Source: Burkholderiaceae bacterium
GTDB taxonomy: Bacteria > Pseudomonadota > Gammaproteobacteria > Burkholderiales > Burkholderiaceae_E
Direction of reading: 5' to 3'
Assembly: GCA_023954015.1 (NCBI GenBank)
Contig: JAMLIS010000002.1
Location: 1-64,000, forward strand
Length of the DNA: 64,000 nt
Positions within the stretch are counted from its first letter, which is position 1. Each line of letters begins with the position of its first letter. Positions 18,557 through 28,393 of this stretch are shown piece after piece. Both the position numbers and the translations under genes were made by a program. The notes beneath the pieces are model-generated. The model had not been told where the DNA came from. It saw only the letters and a list, made by a program, of their open reading frames with translations, and did no database searches.

Positions 18557-21162
18557 ACGCGCCGCGAGCGCGCACGCCCGTCGTGCTGCTGCGCTGGCTG
18601 TTGCTCGCGCAGTGGCGCGCGCAGCCCGGGCGCGCGGCGATCGCCGTGCTGGCGATCGCCATCGGCGTCGCACTCGCACTGGCGATCACGCTCGTGAACC
18701 GTTCCGCGTTGTCGGAATTCGCCTCCGCGGTCTCGCACGCCGAAGGCCAGGCGCAGGCGCAGATTCGCGCGAGCGGCGACAGCTTCGACGAGGATCTCTA
18801 CGCGCGATTCGCCGCGGAAGTCGACGACGTCGTCGCCAGCCCGATCGTCGACGCGCGCTTCGCGCTCGCCGATCGCCCGGCGACATCGCTGCGCGTGATC
18901 GGCATCGACGTCTTCCGGGCGGTGCGCGTCACGCCGAACCTCGTCCCGGTGGTGGCGGCGAGCGGCGCACGCGGCGGCGCTCGTTCGCCGCTCTTCGACG
19001 ACGACGCGATCTTCCTGTCGAACGCCGCGCTCGCTTCGCTGGCGCTCGCCGAAGGCGATCGGCTCGAGCTGCTGGCCGACGGACGGCGCGTCGCGCTGCG
19101 CATCGCCGGCACCGTGCCTGGCGCAGCCGCCGGACAGTCGCTCGCGGTAATGGACATCGGAACGATGCAATGGCGACTCGGCTGGCTGCGCCGCTTGACC
19201 CGCATCGACCTGCGCTTCGGTTCCGGAGTCGACGCGCAACGACTGCAGGCGGCGTGGAGCGAAAGACTCGTTCCGCACGCGTACTGGGCAACGCCCGAAG
19301 CCGGCATCGAGCGTGCGTCGACCTTCTCGCGCGCGTACCGCGTGAACCTGAACGTGCTCGCGCTCGTCGCCTGGTTCACCGGGGCGTTCATCGTGCACTC
19401 GACGCTCGCGCTGGCCGTCGCGCGCCAGCATCGGGAACTCGCACTGCTCGCCGTTCTCGGCGCGCGCGAGCGCTGGCTCGGACGTCACGTGCTCGCGCAG
19501 GGGCTCGTCATCGGAGGCATCGGCGCAGTGCTCGGCGTGGCCGGCGGAATCGCGCTCGCGGCCTTTCTGCTGGCACGCTTCGGCGGCGATCTGGGCGGCG
19601 GCTATTTCGCGCAGACACGACCGTCGCTCGTCGTCGACCCGCTGGCCGCGTTCGCCTTCGCGCTTGCCGGCGTCGGCACGGGCCTGGTGGGCAGCCTCGC
19701 GCCCGCCAGGGCCCTGCGTCGCCTGCCCGCGGCGCGTTCGCTGCGCGCCGGCGGCATCGAGCAGGCCGTTCCCGCCGTCGATCGCCGCGGCGCGGCGCTC
19801 GCCTGCTTCGTTCTCGGTGCGCTGTTGCTGGCGTTGCCCGGCGGCGGCGAGATTCCGTGGGCCGCCTACGCGGCGATCGCCGCCTGGCTGGTCGGTGCGA
19901 TCGCCGCACTGCCGCGGATCGTGGCTATCGCCGGGGCGCTGGGGACTCGCGCGGTAGCCCGAAGGCGCGGTGTCGCGCTCGCCTGGCTCGCGGTGCAACG
20001 CCTGGTCGGCGCTCCGCGCAGCGCCTCGGCCGCGATGTCGGCGATCGTGGCGAGCGTGGCACTCGCCGCGGCGATGTCGATCATGGTCACCAGCTTCCGC
20101 GTCTCGGTGCAGGGCTGGCTCGACACGGTTCTGCCGGCCGACGCATACGGGCGTGCGGTCGGCGGCGAGGCGGCTGGACCGATCGGCCGTGCGCTGCAAC
20201 GGGCCATCGCTTCTGCGCCCGGCGTGAGGCGCGCCGAGTTCCTGCGCGTCGTCGAATGGAATCTCGACGCCCGGCGTCCGCCGGTCACCTTGCTGGTGCG
20301 GCCGATCGACCACGAAAACCCGTCGTCGCGACTGCCGATGGTGGGCGACCTGCACGATGCACCTGCGGGCGCGATCGCGCTCTACGTAAGCGAAGCGATG
20401 GTCGATGTCTACGGCTTCCGCGCAGGCACCTTCGTCGAACGGGTGCTGCCCGCGGGCTCGGACGCGACGGCCGCCTCCGCCGGCGCGAGCGCCGGACGCA
20501 GCGCGACGGCGCCGCTGTTCGTCGCCGGCGTCTGGCGCGACTACGCTCGCCAGCACGGCAGCGTCGTCGTCGACTCGTCCGACTGGCGCGCCCTCGGCGG
20601 CGACGACAGCGCCAGCGATGTCGCAATCTGGTTCGACGACGCGACCCCGCGCGACGCCGCCTGGCATGCGCTGCGCGCGGCGGTCGACGGCATCGCCGGC
20701 TTCGAGTGGCGCAGCAGCGCAGAGATTCGCGCGCGATCGTTGCGCATCTTCGATCGCAGTTTCGCCGTCACCTATGCGCTCGAAGCGATCGCGATCGCCG
20801 TCGCACTCTTCGGCGTCGCCTCCACCTGGGCCGGCGAAGGGCTGGCCCGCCGACGCGAGTTCGCCACGCTGCAGCACCTGGGCCTGGCGCGCGCGCAGAT
20901 CGCCGTCTCCTTCGCGATCGAAGCGATGCTGCAGATCGCCATCGCGACCGCGTGGGGAATGGCGGCGGGACTCGCCATCGCGCTCGTGCTGATCCGGCGC
21001 GTCAATCCGCAATCGTTTCACTGGACGATGCAGCTCGCGTGGCCGGGCAGCCTTCTCGCCGCCTCGGTGCTGGCCCTGCTCGCGCTCGGCACGTTCTCGG
21101 CCGTGGCAGCCGCACTGCGGGCGGTCGGCGATCCGGTGCGCGCACTCGCGGAGGACACGTGA
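18553..21162 (+). CDS. FtsX-like ABC transporter permease (YbbP type)
   Basis: 869 residues with a transmembrane helix near the N-terminus (AAIAVLAIAIGVALALAITLV), a periplasmic MacB-like domain, a central set of helices (about 270-480) with two FtsX cores, a second periplasmic domain and three C-terminal helices. That is the ten-helix YbbP-type layout. The partner ATPase precedes it with an ATGA overlap; the secreted-hydrolase-like gene follows with a GTGA overlap. Such pairs move hydrophobic or envelope molecules rather than importing nutrients. The antisense frame covering 18121-21240 is GC-driven noise. Confidence 0.85.
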   Translation: MNAPRARTPVVLLRWLLLAQWRAQPGRAAIAVLAIAIGVALALAITLVNRSALSEFASAVSHAEGQAQAQIRASGDSFDEDLYARFAAEVDDVVASPIVDARFALADRPATSLRVIGIDVFRAVRVTPNLVPVVAASGARGGARSPLFDDDAIFLSNAALASLALAEGDRLELLADGRRVALRIAGTVPGAAAGQSLAVMDIGTMQWRLGWLRRLTRIDLRFGSGVDAQRLQAAWSERLVPHAYWATPEAGIERASTFSRAYRVNLNVLALVAWFTGAFIVHSTLALAVARQHRELALLAVLGARERWLGRHVLAQGLVIGGIGAVLGVAGGIALAAFLLARFGGDLGGGYFAQTRPSLVVDPLAAFAFALAGVGTGLVGSLAPARALRRLPAARSLRAGGIEQAVPAVDRRGAALACFVLGALLLALPGGGEIPWAAYAAIAAWLVGAIAALPRIVAIAGALGTRAVARRRGVALAWLAVQRLVGAPRSASAAMSAIVASVALAAAMSIMVTSFRVSVQGWLDTVLPADAYGRAVGGEAAGPIGRALQRAIASAPGVRRAEFLRVVEWNLDARRPPVTLLVRPIDHENPSSRLPMVGDLHDAPAGAIALYVSEAMVDVYGFRAGTFVERVLPAGSDATAASAGASAGRSATAPLFVAGVWRDYARQHGSVVVDSSDWRALGGDDSASDVAIWFDDATPRDAAWHALRAAVDGIAGFEWRSSAEIRARSLRIFDRSFAVTYALEAIAIAVALFGVASTWAGEGLARRREFATLQHLGLARAQIAVSFAIEAMLQIAIATAWGMAAGLAIALVLIRRVNPQSFHWTMQLAWPGSLLAASVLALLALGTFSAVAAALRAVGDPVRALAEDT

Positions 21163-22310
21163 CCGACGATGCGCGTCGCCGATGGATGCGCCGCGCCTGC
21201 ACGGCGGCGCTCGCGGGTGCGGGAGGGTCGCGGGGCGCAACGCCGCGCGCCGCGACGATCCCGTATCCGGCCGTCGTTCGCGGCGTACCGCTGTCCTTTC
21301 CGCGCGATCACGGCGCGCACGACGCCTGGCGGACCGAGTGGTGGTACCTGACCGGATGGCTCGAAGGGGCGGACAAGGCGCGACGCGGCGAACCGGCCGG
21401 CGTACAGATCACGTTCTTTCGCGCGCGAACGCAGCACGATCCTGCCGATCCGAGCCGCTTCGCGCCGGTGCAGCTGCTCTTCGCGCACGCCGCGCTTGCG
21501 TTGCCCGAGCGGGGCATGCTGACGCACGCGCAGCGCGCCGCTCGCGAAGGCTTCGGGCTCGCCCGTGCGTCGCGCGCCGACACCGACATCGCTATCGGCG
21601 AGTGGTCGCTCGGCCGCGACGGCGACGACGTCTACCGCGCCCGGATCGTCGACGCCTCGCTCGAAATCGAGCTTTCGTTTCGCGCGCACGCGCCGCCGTT
21701 GCTGCAGGGTGACGCGGGCTTTTCGCGCAAGGGCCCGCGCGAATCGCAGGCGAGCTACTACTACAGCCGTCCGCAACTGCGGGCACGCGGCGCGATCGGC
21801 GCCGCCGGCCGGCGCCTTGCCGTCGAAGGACTCGCCTGGCTCGATCACGAATGGTCCAGCGAGATCCTCGATCCGTCGGCCCTCGGATGGGACTGGGTCG
21901 GCCTGAACCTGGACGACGGCTCCGCGCTGACCGCATTCCGGATCCGCACGCGCGACGGCGCGACGCTGTGGACCTACGCGAGGAGAGCCGAGTTCGAGGC
22001 GCCCGGCTCAAACGCTGCCGGACGCCCGGGCTGGCACGCGGCCGAACGCGACGAACGAACCGTGCATTTCGAGCCGCTGCGGCACTGGACCTCCCCGCGC
22101 ACCGGCGTGCGCTATCCGGTGGCGATGCGCCTTTCGATCGGCGCGCGCAATTTCAGGCTCGAACCGCTCTTCGACGACCAGGAGCTCGATACCCGCCCGA
22201 CCACCGGCGTCGTCTACTGGGAAGGCGCGGTCCGCGTCCACGAGCGCGGCGCCGTCGTCGGGCGCGGCTATCTCGAGCTGACGGGCTACGAGGGACCGGT
22301 GATTTTCTGA
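21159..22310 (+). CDS. Secreted CrtC/AttH-like (COG5621) lipocalin-fold protein
   Basis: 383 residues starting at GTG 21159, which overlaps the permease stop (GTGA) and has GGAGGACAC upstream. The N-terminus (RRRWMRRACTAALAGAGGS) is a signal sequence, possibly Tat. The body carries the family marks FPRDHGAHDAWRTEWWYLTG, KGPRESQASYYYSRPQL and GLAWLDHEWSS. These proteins are two-domain lipocalin-like folds related to carotenoid 1,2-hydratase and are annotated as predicted secreted hydrolases. No carotenoid genes are nearby, so hydratase activity is unlikely. The constant pairing with an ABC exporter suggests it handles that exporter's hydrophobic cargo. Confidence 0.8.
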   Translation: MTDDARRRWMRRACTAALAGAGGSRGATPRAATIPYPAVVRGVPLSFPRDHGAHDAWRTEWWYLTGWLEGADKARRGEPAGVQITFFRARTQHDPADPSRFAPVQLLFAHAALALPERGMLTHAQRAAREGFGLARASRADTDIAIGEWSLGRDGDDVYRARIVDASLEIELSFRAHAPPLLQGDAGFSRKGPRESQASYYYSRPQLRARGAIGAAGRRLAVEGLAWLDHEWSSEILDPSALGWDWVGLNLDDGSALTAFRIRTRDGATLWTYARRAEFEAPGSNAAGRPGWHAAERDERTVHFEPLRHWTSPRTGVRYPVAMRLSIGARNFRLEPLFDDQELDTRPTTGVVYWEGAVRVHERGAVVGRGYLELTGYEGPVIF

Positions 22311-22335
22311 CGGAGAGGCAAGAGCGCGAAACCGT

Positions 22336-23541
22336 TCACCGCACCAGATCGTTGATCTCGATGATCGGCAGCAGCACCGCAAGCACGATCACGAGGACAA
22401 TCGCGCCCATCGCAAGGATCAGCAGCGGCTCGAGCAGGCTGGTGAGCGTCAGCGTGCGGCGTTCGGTTTCCTGCGACAGCGTGGCCGCGATTCGCTCGAG
22501 CATCTGCGACAGCTCGCCGGTGGCCTCGCCGCTGGCGATCATGTGGATCATCAGCGGCGGGAACTGCCCGCCCGCCTTCAGCGCGCGAGCGAGCGAGGCG
22601 CCCTCGCGCACACGCAGGATCGCGTCCTGCACGTTCAGGCGCATCGCCTCGTTCGTCAGCGTGCGCGCGCCCGCCTCCAGCGCGCGAATCAGCGGCACGC
22701 CGCTGCTCGTCAGGATGCCCAGCGTCGACGCGAAGCGCGCGGTGTTCAATCCGCGAATCAGTCGTCCGACCACGGGAAAGCCGAGCATGCGCCGATGCCA
22801 CGACAACCGGAAGCTGGGCGAGCGCAGCGCGGTACGGAACCCGACGAAAGCCGCGACCAACAACCCGAGCAGCAACAGGCCCCAATGGCGAACGAAGTCG
22901 GAAGTGGCAATCAAGCCGACCGTGAGCGCCGGCAGCTCCTGCCGTGTCTGCGCGAAGACGCTGACCACCTGCGGCACGACGTAGGCGAGCATCGCGACGA
23001 TGACCAGCATCGCGACCACGGTGACGATCGCCGGATAGGTGAACGCGAGCACGATGCGTTGCGCGAGCGCGCTGCGCGATTCGACGTAATCGGCAAGCCG
23101 GCTCATCACGAGCGCGAGGTCGCCGGACTGTTCGCCCGCCGAGACGAGCGCGCGGTACACCTCGGGGAAGTCGCGCGGGTGCCTGGCGAGCGCCTGCGCG
23201 AGCGTCTGCCCGCCCACGACCTCGCTGCGCACCGCGGCGAAACGCTCTCGCACCGACTGTCGTTCCGCCTGCTCGACGACCGCGTCGAGCGCCTGCTCGA
23301 TGGGCAGTCGCGCCGCCAGCAGGCTGGCGAGCTGGCGCGTGGCCAGCGACAGCTCGGCAGCGCCCAGTCGTGCCCCGACGACGCGGGTGCCGGCCACCGC
23401 GTCCTGCACGGCGATCACTTCGAGTGGCGCGAGTCCGCGGTCGCGCAACAGTCCGCGCGCGTGGCGCGGCGAATCGGCGTCGATGACGCCGCGCGCAGTC
23501 TGCCCGGCGGCGTCGGCGGCTTCGTATCGATAGGCCGGCAC
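22336..23541 (-). CDS. gspF: Type II secretion inner-membrane platform protein GspF
   Basis: 401 residues with two repeated T2SSF domains (about 70-190 and 270-395), each ending in membrane helices. Hallmarks are LASLLAARLPIEQALDAV, RALVSAGEQSGDLALVMSRL and the second-copy MIASGEATGELSQMLERIA. It forms the cytoplasmic-membrane platform for pseudopilus assembly. It is the last gene of the minus-strand gspG-to-F operon, 24 bases after gspE, and converges with the CrtC-like gene 25 bases away. Confidence 0.94.
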   Translation of the reverse strand: MPAYRYEAADAAGQTARGVIDADSPRHARGLLRDRGLAPLEVIAVQDAVAGTRVVGARLGAAELSLATRQLASLLAARLPIEQALDAVVEQAERQSVRERFAAVRSEVVGGQTLAQALARHPRDFPEVYRALVSAGEQSGDLALVMSRLADYVESRSALAQRIVLAFTYPAIVTVVAMLVIVAMLAYVVPQVVSVFAQTRQELPALTVGLIATSDFVRHWGLLLLGLLVAAFVGFRTALRSPSFRLSWHRRMLGFPVVGRLIRGLNTARFASTLGILTSSGVPLIRALEAGARTLTNEAMRLNVQDAILRVREGASLARALKAGGQFPPLMIHMIASGEATGELSQMLERIAATLSQETERRTLTLTSLLEPLLILAMGAIVLVIVLAVLLPIIEINDLVR

Positions 23542-23565
23542 GTATTCCGCCCGTCGCGCCCGTCG

Positions 23566-25005
23566 CTATTCGCGCGTCACGCGCAGTACCTCGTCGGCCG
23601 ACGTGATGCCGGCGGCGATCCAGCGCTTGCCGTCCTCGCGCATGGAGCGCATTCCCGCCCGCCGCGTCTGCACGCGGATCTCGTTCTCCGGCGCGTTGCG
23701 GTGGATCTGCGCGCGCACCGCATCGTCGACGACGAACAACTCGTAGATTCCGGTACGGCCCTGGAAGCCGGTTCGGTTGCAGGCGAGGCAGCCGGCGGCG
23801 CGCCATCCGCCGGCCACCGGATCGGGCTGGCGGCACTGCGGGCACAGCTTGCGCACGAGGCGCTGGGCGACCACGCCGAGCAGCGACGACGACAGCAGGA
23901 ACGGCTCGACGCCCATGTCGATCAGGCGCGTAACGGCCGATACCGAATCGTTCGTGTGCAGCGTGGCCAGCACCAGGTGCCCGGTGAGCGAAGCCTGCAC
24001 CGCGATCCGGGCGGTTTCCAGGTCCCGGATCTCGCCGATCATCACCACGTCGGGGTCCTGCCGCAGGATCGAACGCAGCGCCTTGGCGAAGCTCATGTCG
24101 ATGCGCGCATTGACCTGCGTCTGCCCGATGCCTTCGAGGTCGTACTCGATAGGATCCTCGACGGTGAGGATGTTCGTCGTCGTCGAATCGAGGCGGCCGA
24201 GCGCCGCATAGAGCGTGGTCGTCTTGCCCGAGCCGGTGGGACCCGTCACCAGAACGATGCCGTGTGGCTGGTGCACGAGCGTGTCGAATGCCGCCAGCGT
24301 GTCGGCGCCCATGCCGAGATTGGCGAGATCGAGCCGCCCCGCCTCCTTGTCGAGCAGGCGCAACACGGCGCGTTCGCCGTGGCCGGTGGGCAGCGTCGAG
24401 ACGCGCACGTCCATCGGACGTCCGCCGATGCGCAACGTGATGCGCCCGTCCTGCGGCAGGCGCTTCTCGGCGATGTCCAGCTGCGCCATGATCTTGATGC
24501 GCGAGATCAGCGCCGCGTGCAACTCGCGACGCGGGCGCACGACGTCGCGCAGCGTGCCGTCGACGCGGAAGCGCACGAGCGAGGTCGTCTCGAAAGGCTC
24601 GAAGTGGATGTCCGACGCATTGTCCCGGCTCGCCTGCGTGAGCAGCGCGTTGATCATCCGGATGATCGGTGCATCGTCCTCCGCTTCGAGCAGGTCCTCG
24701 ATCTTCGGGATGTCCTGCAGCAGCCGCGACAGGTCGAGGTCGCTCGCGACCTCGTCGACCACTGCAGCCGCCGAGCCCTCGTGCTGCGAATAGGCGCGCG
24801 AAATCGCTGCCGACAGTTCGATCTCGGGCTTGCGCACGGTCACCACGCGCATCGGCAGCGTGCGCGACAGCTCGGCAAGCGCCTGCCGCGGCGTCTGTTC
24901 GCCGATCCACACCTCGATCGCGTCGGCGGATACCGCGCTGACGAGAAGCTGGTTGGCGCGCGCGAACCCGTAGGGAACGTAACGCGCCGGAAAGACCGAT
25001 CCCAT
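23566..25005 (-). CDS. gspE: Type II secretion ATPase GspE
   Basis: 479 residues. An N-terminal region binding GspL is followed by the hexameric ATPase core: Walker A GPTGSGKTTTLYAAL, Asp box VEDPIEYDLEGIGQTQV, Walker B MIGEIRDLETA and His box LATLHTNDSVSAV. The tetracysteine zinc site is present (CPQC, then CLAC about 20 residues later). It powers pseudopilus extension. ATG at 25005 shares its A with the gspD stop (TGATG). The much longer open frame extending upstream is antisense-type noise within gspD. Confidence 0.95.
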   Translation of the reverse strand: MGSVFPARYVPYGFARANQLLVSAVSADAIEVWIGEQTPRQALAELSRTLPMRVVTVRKPEIELSAAISRAYSQHEGSAAAVVDEVASDLDLSRLLQDIPKIEDLLEAEDDAPIIRMINALLTQASRDNASDIHFEPFETTSLVRFRVDGTLRDVVRPRRELHAALISRIKIMAQLDIAEKRLPQDGRITLRIGGRPMDVRVSTLPTGHGERAVLRLLDKEAGRLDLANLGMGADTLAAFDTLVHQPHGIVLVTGPTGSGKTTTLYAALGRLDSTTTNILTVEDPIEYDLEGIGQTQVNARIDMSFAKALRSILRQDPDVVMIGEIRDLETARIAVQASLTGHLVLATLHTNDSVSAVTRLIDMGVEPFLLSSSLLGVVAQRLVRKLCPQCRQPDPVAGGWRAAGCLACNRTGFQGRTGIYELFVVDDAVRAQIHRNAPENEIRVQTRRAGMRSMREDGKRWIAAGITSADEVLRVTRE

Positions 25006-27560
25006 CAGTAGTCGATCCGCGGAACGGAGGAAGGTTCGGCGGGGCCGCCGCCCGGTGCACCCGGCCGCGTCAGCGGAACGACCACCTCGTTCGGCGCAGT
25101 GCGGATCACCGTGCTCGGCCTCGAGGCGACCACCGGCGCCGGGGGTTGCGTTGCCGCTGCATCCGGCGACAGCAGCGCGCCCTGGCCGGCGACGCTCGAT
25201 CGGGCGTCCACGCCGGCGCCGCGCGACCGCGCGCCCGCAGAACCGGTCGCCGCATCTGCATCGGAGCCGCTCGAAGCCGGAGCCGGAACGGCGGACGGAG
25301 CCGGAGCCGGCGGCATCGGGCGCAACGGCGTCGGCGGAAACTCGGGCAGCGCCCAGTGCGGCGGCAGGCTCGCACCCGCGCGCGTGGCACGGATGTAGTC
25401 GTAACGGTCGGCCGTGACGCTGTAGGCGCCCTGGCCGTCGCGGATGACGACCGGGCGAAGGAAGACGAGCAGGTTCGTCTTGACGCGCTTGCGCGAGTCG
25501 TAGCGGAACAGCTGCCCGACGACCGGCACGTCGCCCAGGCCGGGAACCTTTTCCACCGCGCCGTCGACGCGCTCCTCGATCAGCCCGCCCAGCACGATGA
25601 TCTGCCCGTCGTCGACCAGCACGTTCGACTCGATCGCCCGCCGGTTCGTGATGATGCCGGCGGCCAGGCGCGTGTCCTGCACGCTGGACACCTCCTGGAA
25701 GATCTGCAGTCGCACGGTCCCCGACTCCGACACCTGCGGCCGCACGCGCAGCGTCGTGCCGACGTCGCGCCGCTCGATCGTCTGGAACGGATTGACCGAC
25801 GCACCGCCGGTGCCCGTCGCGGTGAACTGCCCGGTGATGAACGGGACGTTCTGGCCGATGATGATTCGCGCTTCCTCGTTGTCGAGCGTGAGCAGGTTCG
25901 GCGTCGCGAGAATGTTCGCGTCGGCCCCGCTCTCGAGCGCGCGCGCGAGAAAACCGAGGTTCAGGATCTCGCCCACACCCGGCACGTTGATCGTTCCGCG
26001 AACCACCCCGAGATTCAGGCCGGTGCCGACGGTGGCGAGGTTCGACGCTGCATCGAGGATGTTCGCGCCGCTTCCGCGCGCCGGCAGATTGGTGCCGCCG
26101 ATCACTCGCGTGGAGCCTTGCGGAGAGCCGAGGAACTGCCACTGCACGCCGAGTTCGGCTGCCTTCTCGGCACTGATCTCGACGATCAGCGATTCGATGA
26201 ACACCTGAGCACGACGTGCATCGAGCTTGTCGATCACCGCCCGCAGGTTGCGGTACACGGGCTCGGGCGCGGTGATGATCAGCGAGTTCGTCGACGGATC
26301 GGCGGCGATGATCGCCCCGCCCGCCTGCACGGTGACCGGCTGCGTCTGCGACGGCTGCAGCGGCGCGGCGCCTTCGCCCGGCTGCATCGCATTGAGCTGG
26401 CCCGGCGCGCCCTCCTGGACCAGTGGCTGCTGCGTGCGCGGTTGCTGGAGTCCGGCCTGCAAGGTCGACGAGGTGCCTTCGCCCCCGAGCACGCCGCGCA
26501 GCGTCTGGGCGAGCTTCACCGCTTCGGCATTGCGCAGGTAGACGACGTTGATGTTGCCCGGACGCGCGCTCGGCTGGTCGAGCTGGGCAATCAGGCTCCG
26601 GGCCAGGCCGATTTTCGCGGGGCTCGCCGCACGCATCATGATCGAGTTCATGCGCGGATCGGCCATCACGACGACTCGCTGGCCGGGGTCGACGGCAGCG
26701 CCCGCACCGCCCGGCTGTTCGAGCAGTCGCTGCACGGCGACCGCGACGTCGCTGGCGACCGCGTACTGCACCGGGATCACCTCGACTTCGCGCGTCGACG
26801 GACTGTCGAGCGTCGCGACGATGCGTGCGATGCGTTCGACGTTGGCCGCGTAGTCGGTGACGACCAGCGAGTTGTTGTTCGGATACGCGACGACCGTGTT
26901 GTTCGGCGAGATCAGCGGCCGCAGCACCGGTACGAGATTGGTCGCCGATTCGTAGTTCAGCCGGAAGATCTGCGTGACGATCTCGTCGCCGGACCTGCCC
27001 GGCGCCCGTCCGACCGACACCGGCGTCGACTGCAGTTTCGCGTCCGCCTCCGGCACGACCTTGGTCAGCGCGCCGGTCTCGACGACGGCGAAGCCCTGCG
27101 AACGCAACGCCGACTGCAGCAGCCGGTAGGCCTGCTCGCGCGTCACCGGCCGGGGCGTCTCGAGCGTCATCTTGCCGCGAACGCGCGGGTCGATGACGAA
27201 AGTGCGATCGAGCAGGTGCCCGAAGGCGCCGACGACCGAATCGATGTCGGCGTCGCGAAAATTGAGCGTGACGAGGTCGCCCGAGACTTTCTTCGCACCA
27301 TTGCCGGCGGGTTTCTCGGTGCCGGTGCCGGCGGGCTTCTCGGCACCGTTGCCGGCGGGCCGGGCGGCGCCGGTCCCGGCGGGGGCCGGCGTGCCGGCGC
27401 CGGCAGCCGCTGCGTCGCCGCCGCTGCGCGCCGCGGCCGACGGCTTCGGGTCGCCCGTGCCCTGCGCCGGTGCTGCGCACGACAGCGCGATCGTTGCGAC
27501 GAGCACGAGCGTGCGCACCGCCACCGGGCGTCGCGATCGCCTCGTTCCACTCGTCACCAT
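25005..27560 (-). CDS. gspD: Type II secretion secretin GspD
   Basis: 851 residues: a signal peptide (cleavage near AAPAQG), an Ala/Gly/Pro-rich spacer with four 8-residue repeats (60-91), N0-N3 domains, and the secretin core with VFIESLIVEISAEKAAELGV, VPFITGQF and NRRAIESNVLVDDGQIIVLGGLI. It ends in a Pro/Ala-rich tail (about 770-851), where a pilotin-binding S-domain may be replaced. It makes the outer-membrane pore. ATG 27560 has AGGAG upstream and overlaps the gspN stop as TGATG. The secretin lies in the middle of the operon rather than at its head. Confidence 0.95.
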   Translation of the reverse strand: MVTSGTRRSRRPVAVRTLVLVATIALSCAAPAQGTGDPKPSAAARSGGDAAAAGAGTPAPAGTGAARPAGNGAEKPAGTGTEKPAGNGAKKVSGDLVTLNFRDADIDSVVGAFGHLLDRTFVIDPRVRGKMTLETPRPVTREQAYRLLQSALRSQGFAVVETGALTKVVPEADAKLQSTPVSVGRAPGRSGDEIVTQIFRLNYESATNLVPVLRPLISPNNTVVAYPNNNSLVVTDYAANVERIARIVATLDSPSTREVEVIPVQYAVASDVAVAVQRLLEQPGGAGAAVDPGQRVVVMADPRMNSIMMRAASPAKIGLARSLIAQLDQPSARPGNINVVYLRNAEAVKLAQTLRGVLGGEGTSSTLQAGLQQPRTQQPLVQEGAPGQLNAMQPGEGAAPLQPSQTQPVTVQAGGAIIAADPSTNSLIITAPEPVYRNLRAVIDKLDARRAQVFIESLIVEISAEKAAELGVQWQFLGSPQGSTRVIGGTNLPARGSGANILDAASNLATVGTGLNLGVVRGTINVPGVGEILNLGFLARALESGADANILATPNLLTLDNEEARIIIGQNVPFITGQFTATGTGGASVNPFQTIERRDVGTTLRVRPQVSESGTVRLQIFQEVSSVQDTRLAAGIITNRRAIESNVLVDDGQIIVLGGLIEERVDGAVEKVPGLGDVPVVGQLFRYDSRKRVKTNLLVFLRPVVIRDGQGAYSVTADRYDYIRATRAGASLPPHWALPEFPPTPLRPMPPAPAPSAVPAPASSGSDADAATGSAGARSRGAGVDARSSVAGQGALLSPDAAATQPPAPVVASRPSTVIRTAPNEVVVPLTRPGAPGGGPAEPSSVPRIDY
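27288..27383 (-). repeat. 24-base tandem repeats in the gspD spacer
   Basis: Four consecutive 24-base units encode PAGTGAAR, PAGNGAEK, PAGTGTEK and PAGNGAKK (residues 60-91), between the signal peptide and the N0 domain of the secretin. They probably form a flexible periplasmic tether. The repeat is a likely site of length variation between strains. Confidence 0.85.
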
Positions 27561-28393
27561 CACGCTCCTATCCTGATGATCGTATGTTCGCCCTGGCGCG
27601 GGCCGATCAGCCCGAGAAACGATTGCAGGCGATCGCGCTCGGCCGCCTCCGCGCTTGCCTGGGCGACGAAGCGCAGCCCGTGATTCGCGTCGAAGCTGCC
27701 GTTTCCCTGCAACCGCAGCGGACCGTCGATTGTCGCGATGCTCAACTCCGCACGGCCGCCGCTGCCGACGATGTCGACGCGGTAGCTGCCGAGCGGTCGA
27801 ACCGGAGTCATCGCCGACGAGGCACCGCGCAATTCGATGTGCGCGCGTCCGTCGACGCCGGAACGACGGATCACGAGGTTTTCCCAGTCCAGCCGCAGTG
27901 CGCCGGACGGGCGCACCGTATTCCAGGGCGACCCGAGCCGCCCGAGTTCGACCGACGGCAGTTCGATCGAACCCGCATCGATACGCACCTCGTCCCAGCC
28001 GCCGTGCACGCGCACCGGCTGCGCGACACGGCCGAAGCGCAATTGTGCATCGAGTTGGCCGACGAGCAGCGGCAAGGTCCGGATGCTCCATTCGACGCGC
28101 CCCGGGATCGCCACGCCGGCAACGAGCGCATCGCCGGCCGGCGGGAAAGCGGCCGCCGCATCGCCCCCAGCGGCCCTTCCCTCGGCGAGCACGAGTCGCG
28201 CCGATCCGTTCCAGATCGTTCCGTCGGCCTGCGCGAGGCGGGCACGACCCTGCGTGGCGCGTGCCAGCGCGGCGTCGGCGAAGCTCGCCGGGGCGAACGC
28301 GATCCCCGCGAGCACGGCGCCGAGCAGTGCAACGAGCGAGAAGAAGACTGCCCTGCGCGGGGAGACGCGCCGCACCTCAGCGGCCTTCCGCAC
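27560..28393 (-). CDS. gspN: Type II secretion protein GspN
   Basis: 277 residues with one N-terminal transmembrane helix (AVFFSLVALLGAVLAGIAF) and a periplasmic beta-rich domain containing DGTIWNGSARLVLAEG, typical of GspN. It is an accessory inner-membrane component present in only some type II systems. It overlaps gspM upstream by 17 bases and gspD downstream (TGATG), so it belongs to the operon. Confidence 0.85.
   Translation of the reverse strand: MRKAAEVRRVSPRRAVFFSLVALLGAVLAGIAFAPASFADAALARATQGRARLAQADGTIWNGSARLVLAEGRAAGGDAAAAFPPAGDALVAGVAIPGRVEWSIRTLPLLVGQLDAQLRFGRVAQPVRVHGGWDEVRIDAGSIELPSVELGRLGSPWNTVRPSGALRLDWENLVIRRSGVDGRAHIELRGASSAMTPVRPLGSYRVDIVGSGGRAELSIATIDGPLRLQGNGSFDANHGLRFVAQASAEAAERDRLQSFLGLIGPRQGEHTIIRIGA

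Noticed and set aside
18121..21240. 1039-codon minus-strand open frame antisense to the FtsX-like permease
   Set aside because: Rich in Arg, Ala, Asp and His with no recognisable domain; it mirrors codon bias of the real high-GC gene on the other strand.
22543..25011. 822-codon plus-strand frame across gspF and gspE
   Set aside because: Low-complexity His/Arg/Gln-rich translation; gspE and gspF on the minus strand have clear motifs.
23566..27480. Possible giant GspD-GspE fusion (1304 codons)
   Set aside because: The upstream part is an out-of-frame reading of gspD; gspE has its own ATG at the TGATG junction.
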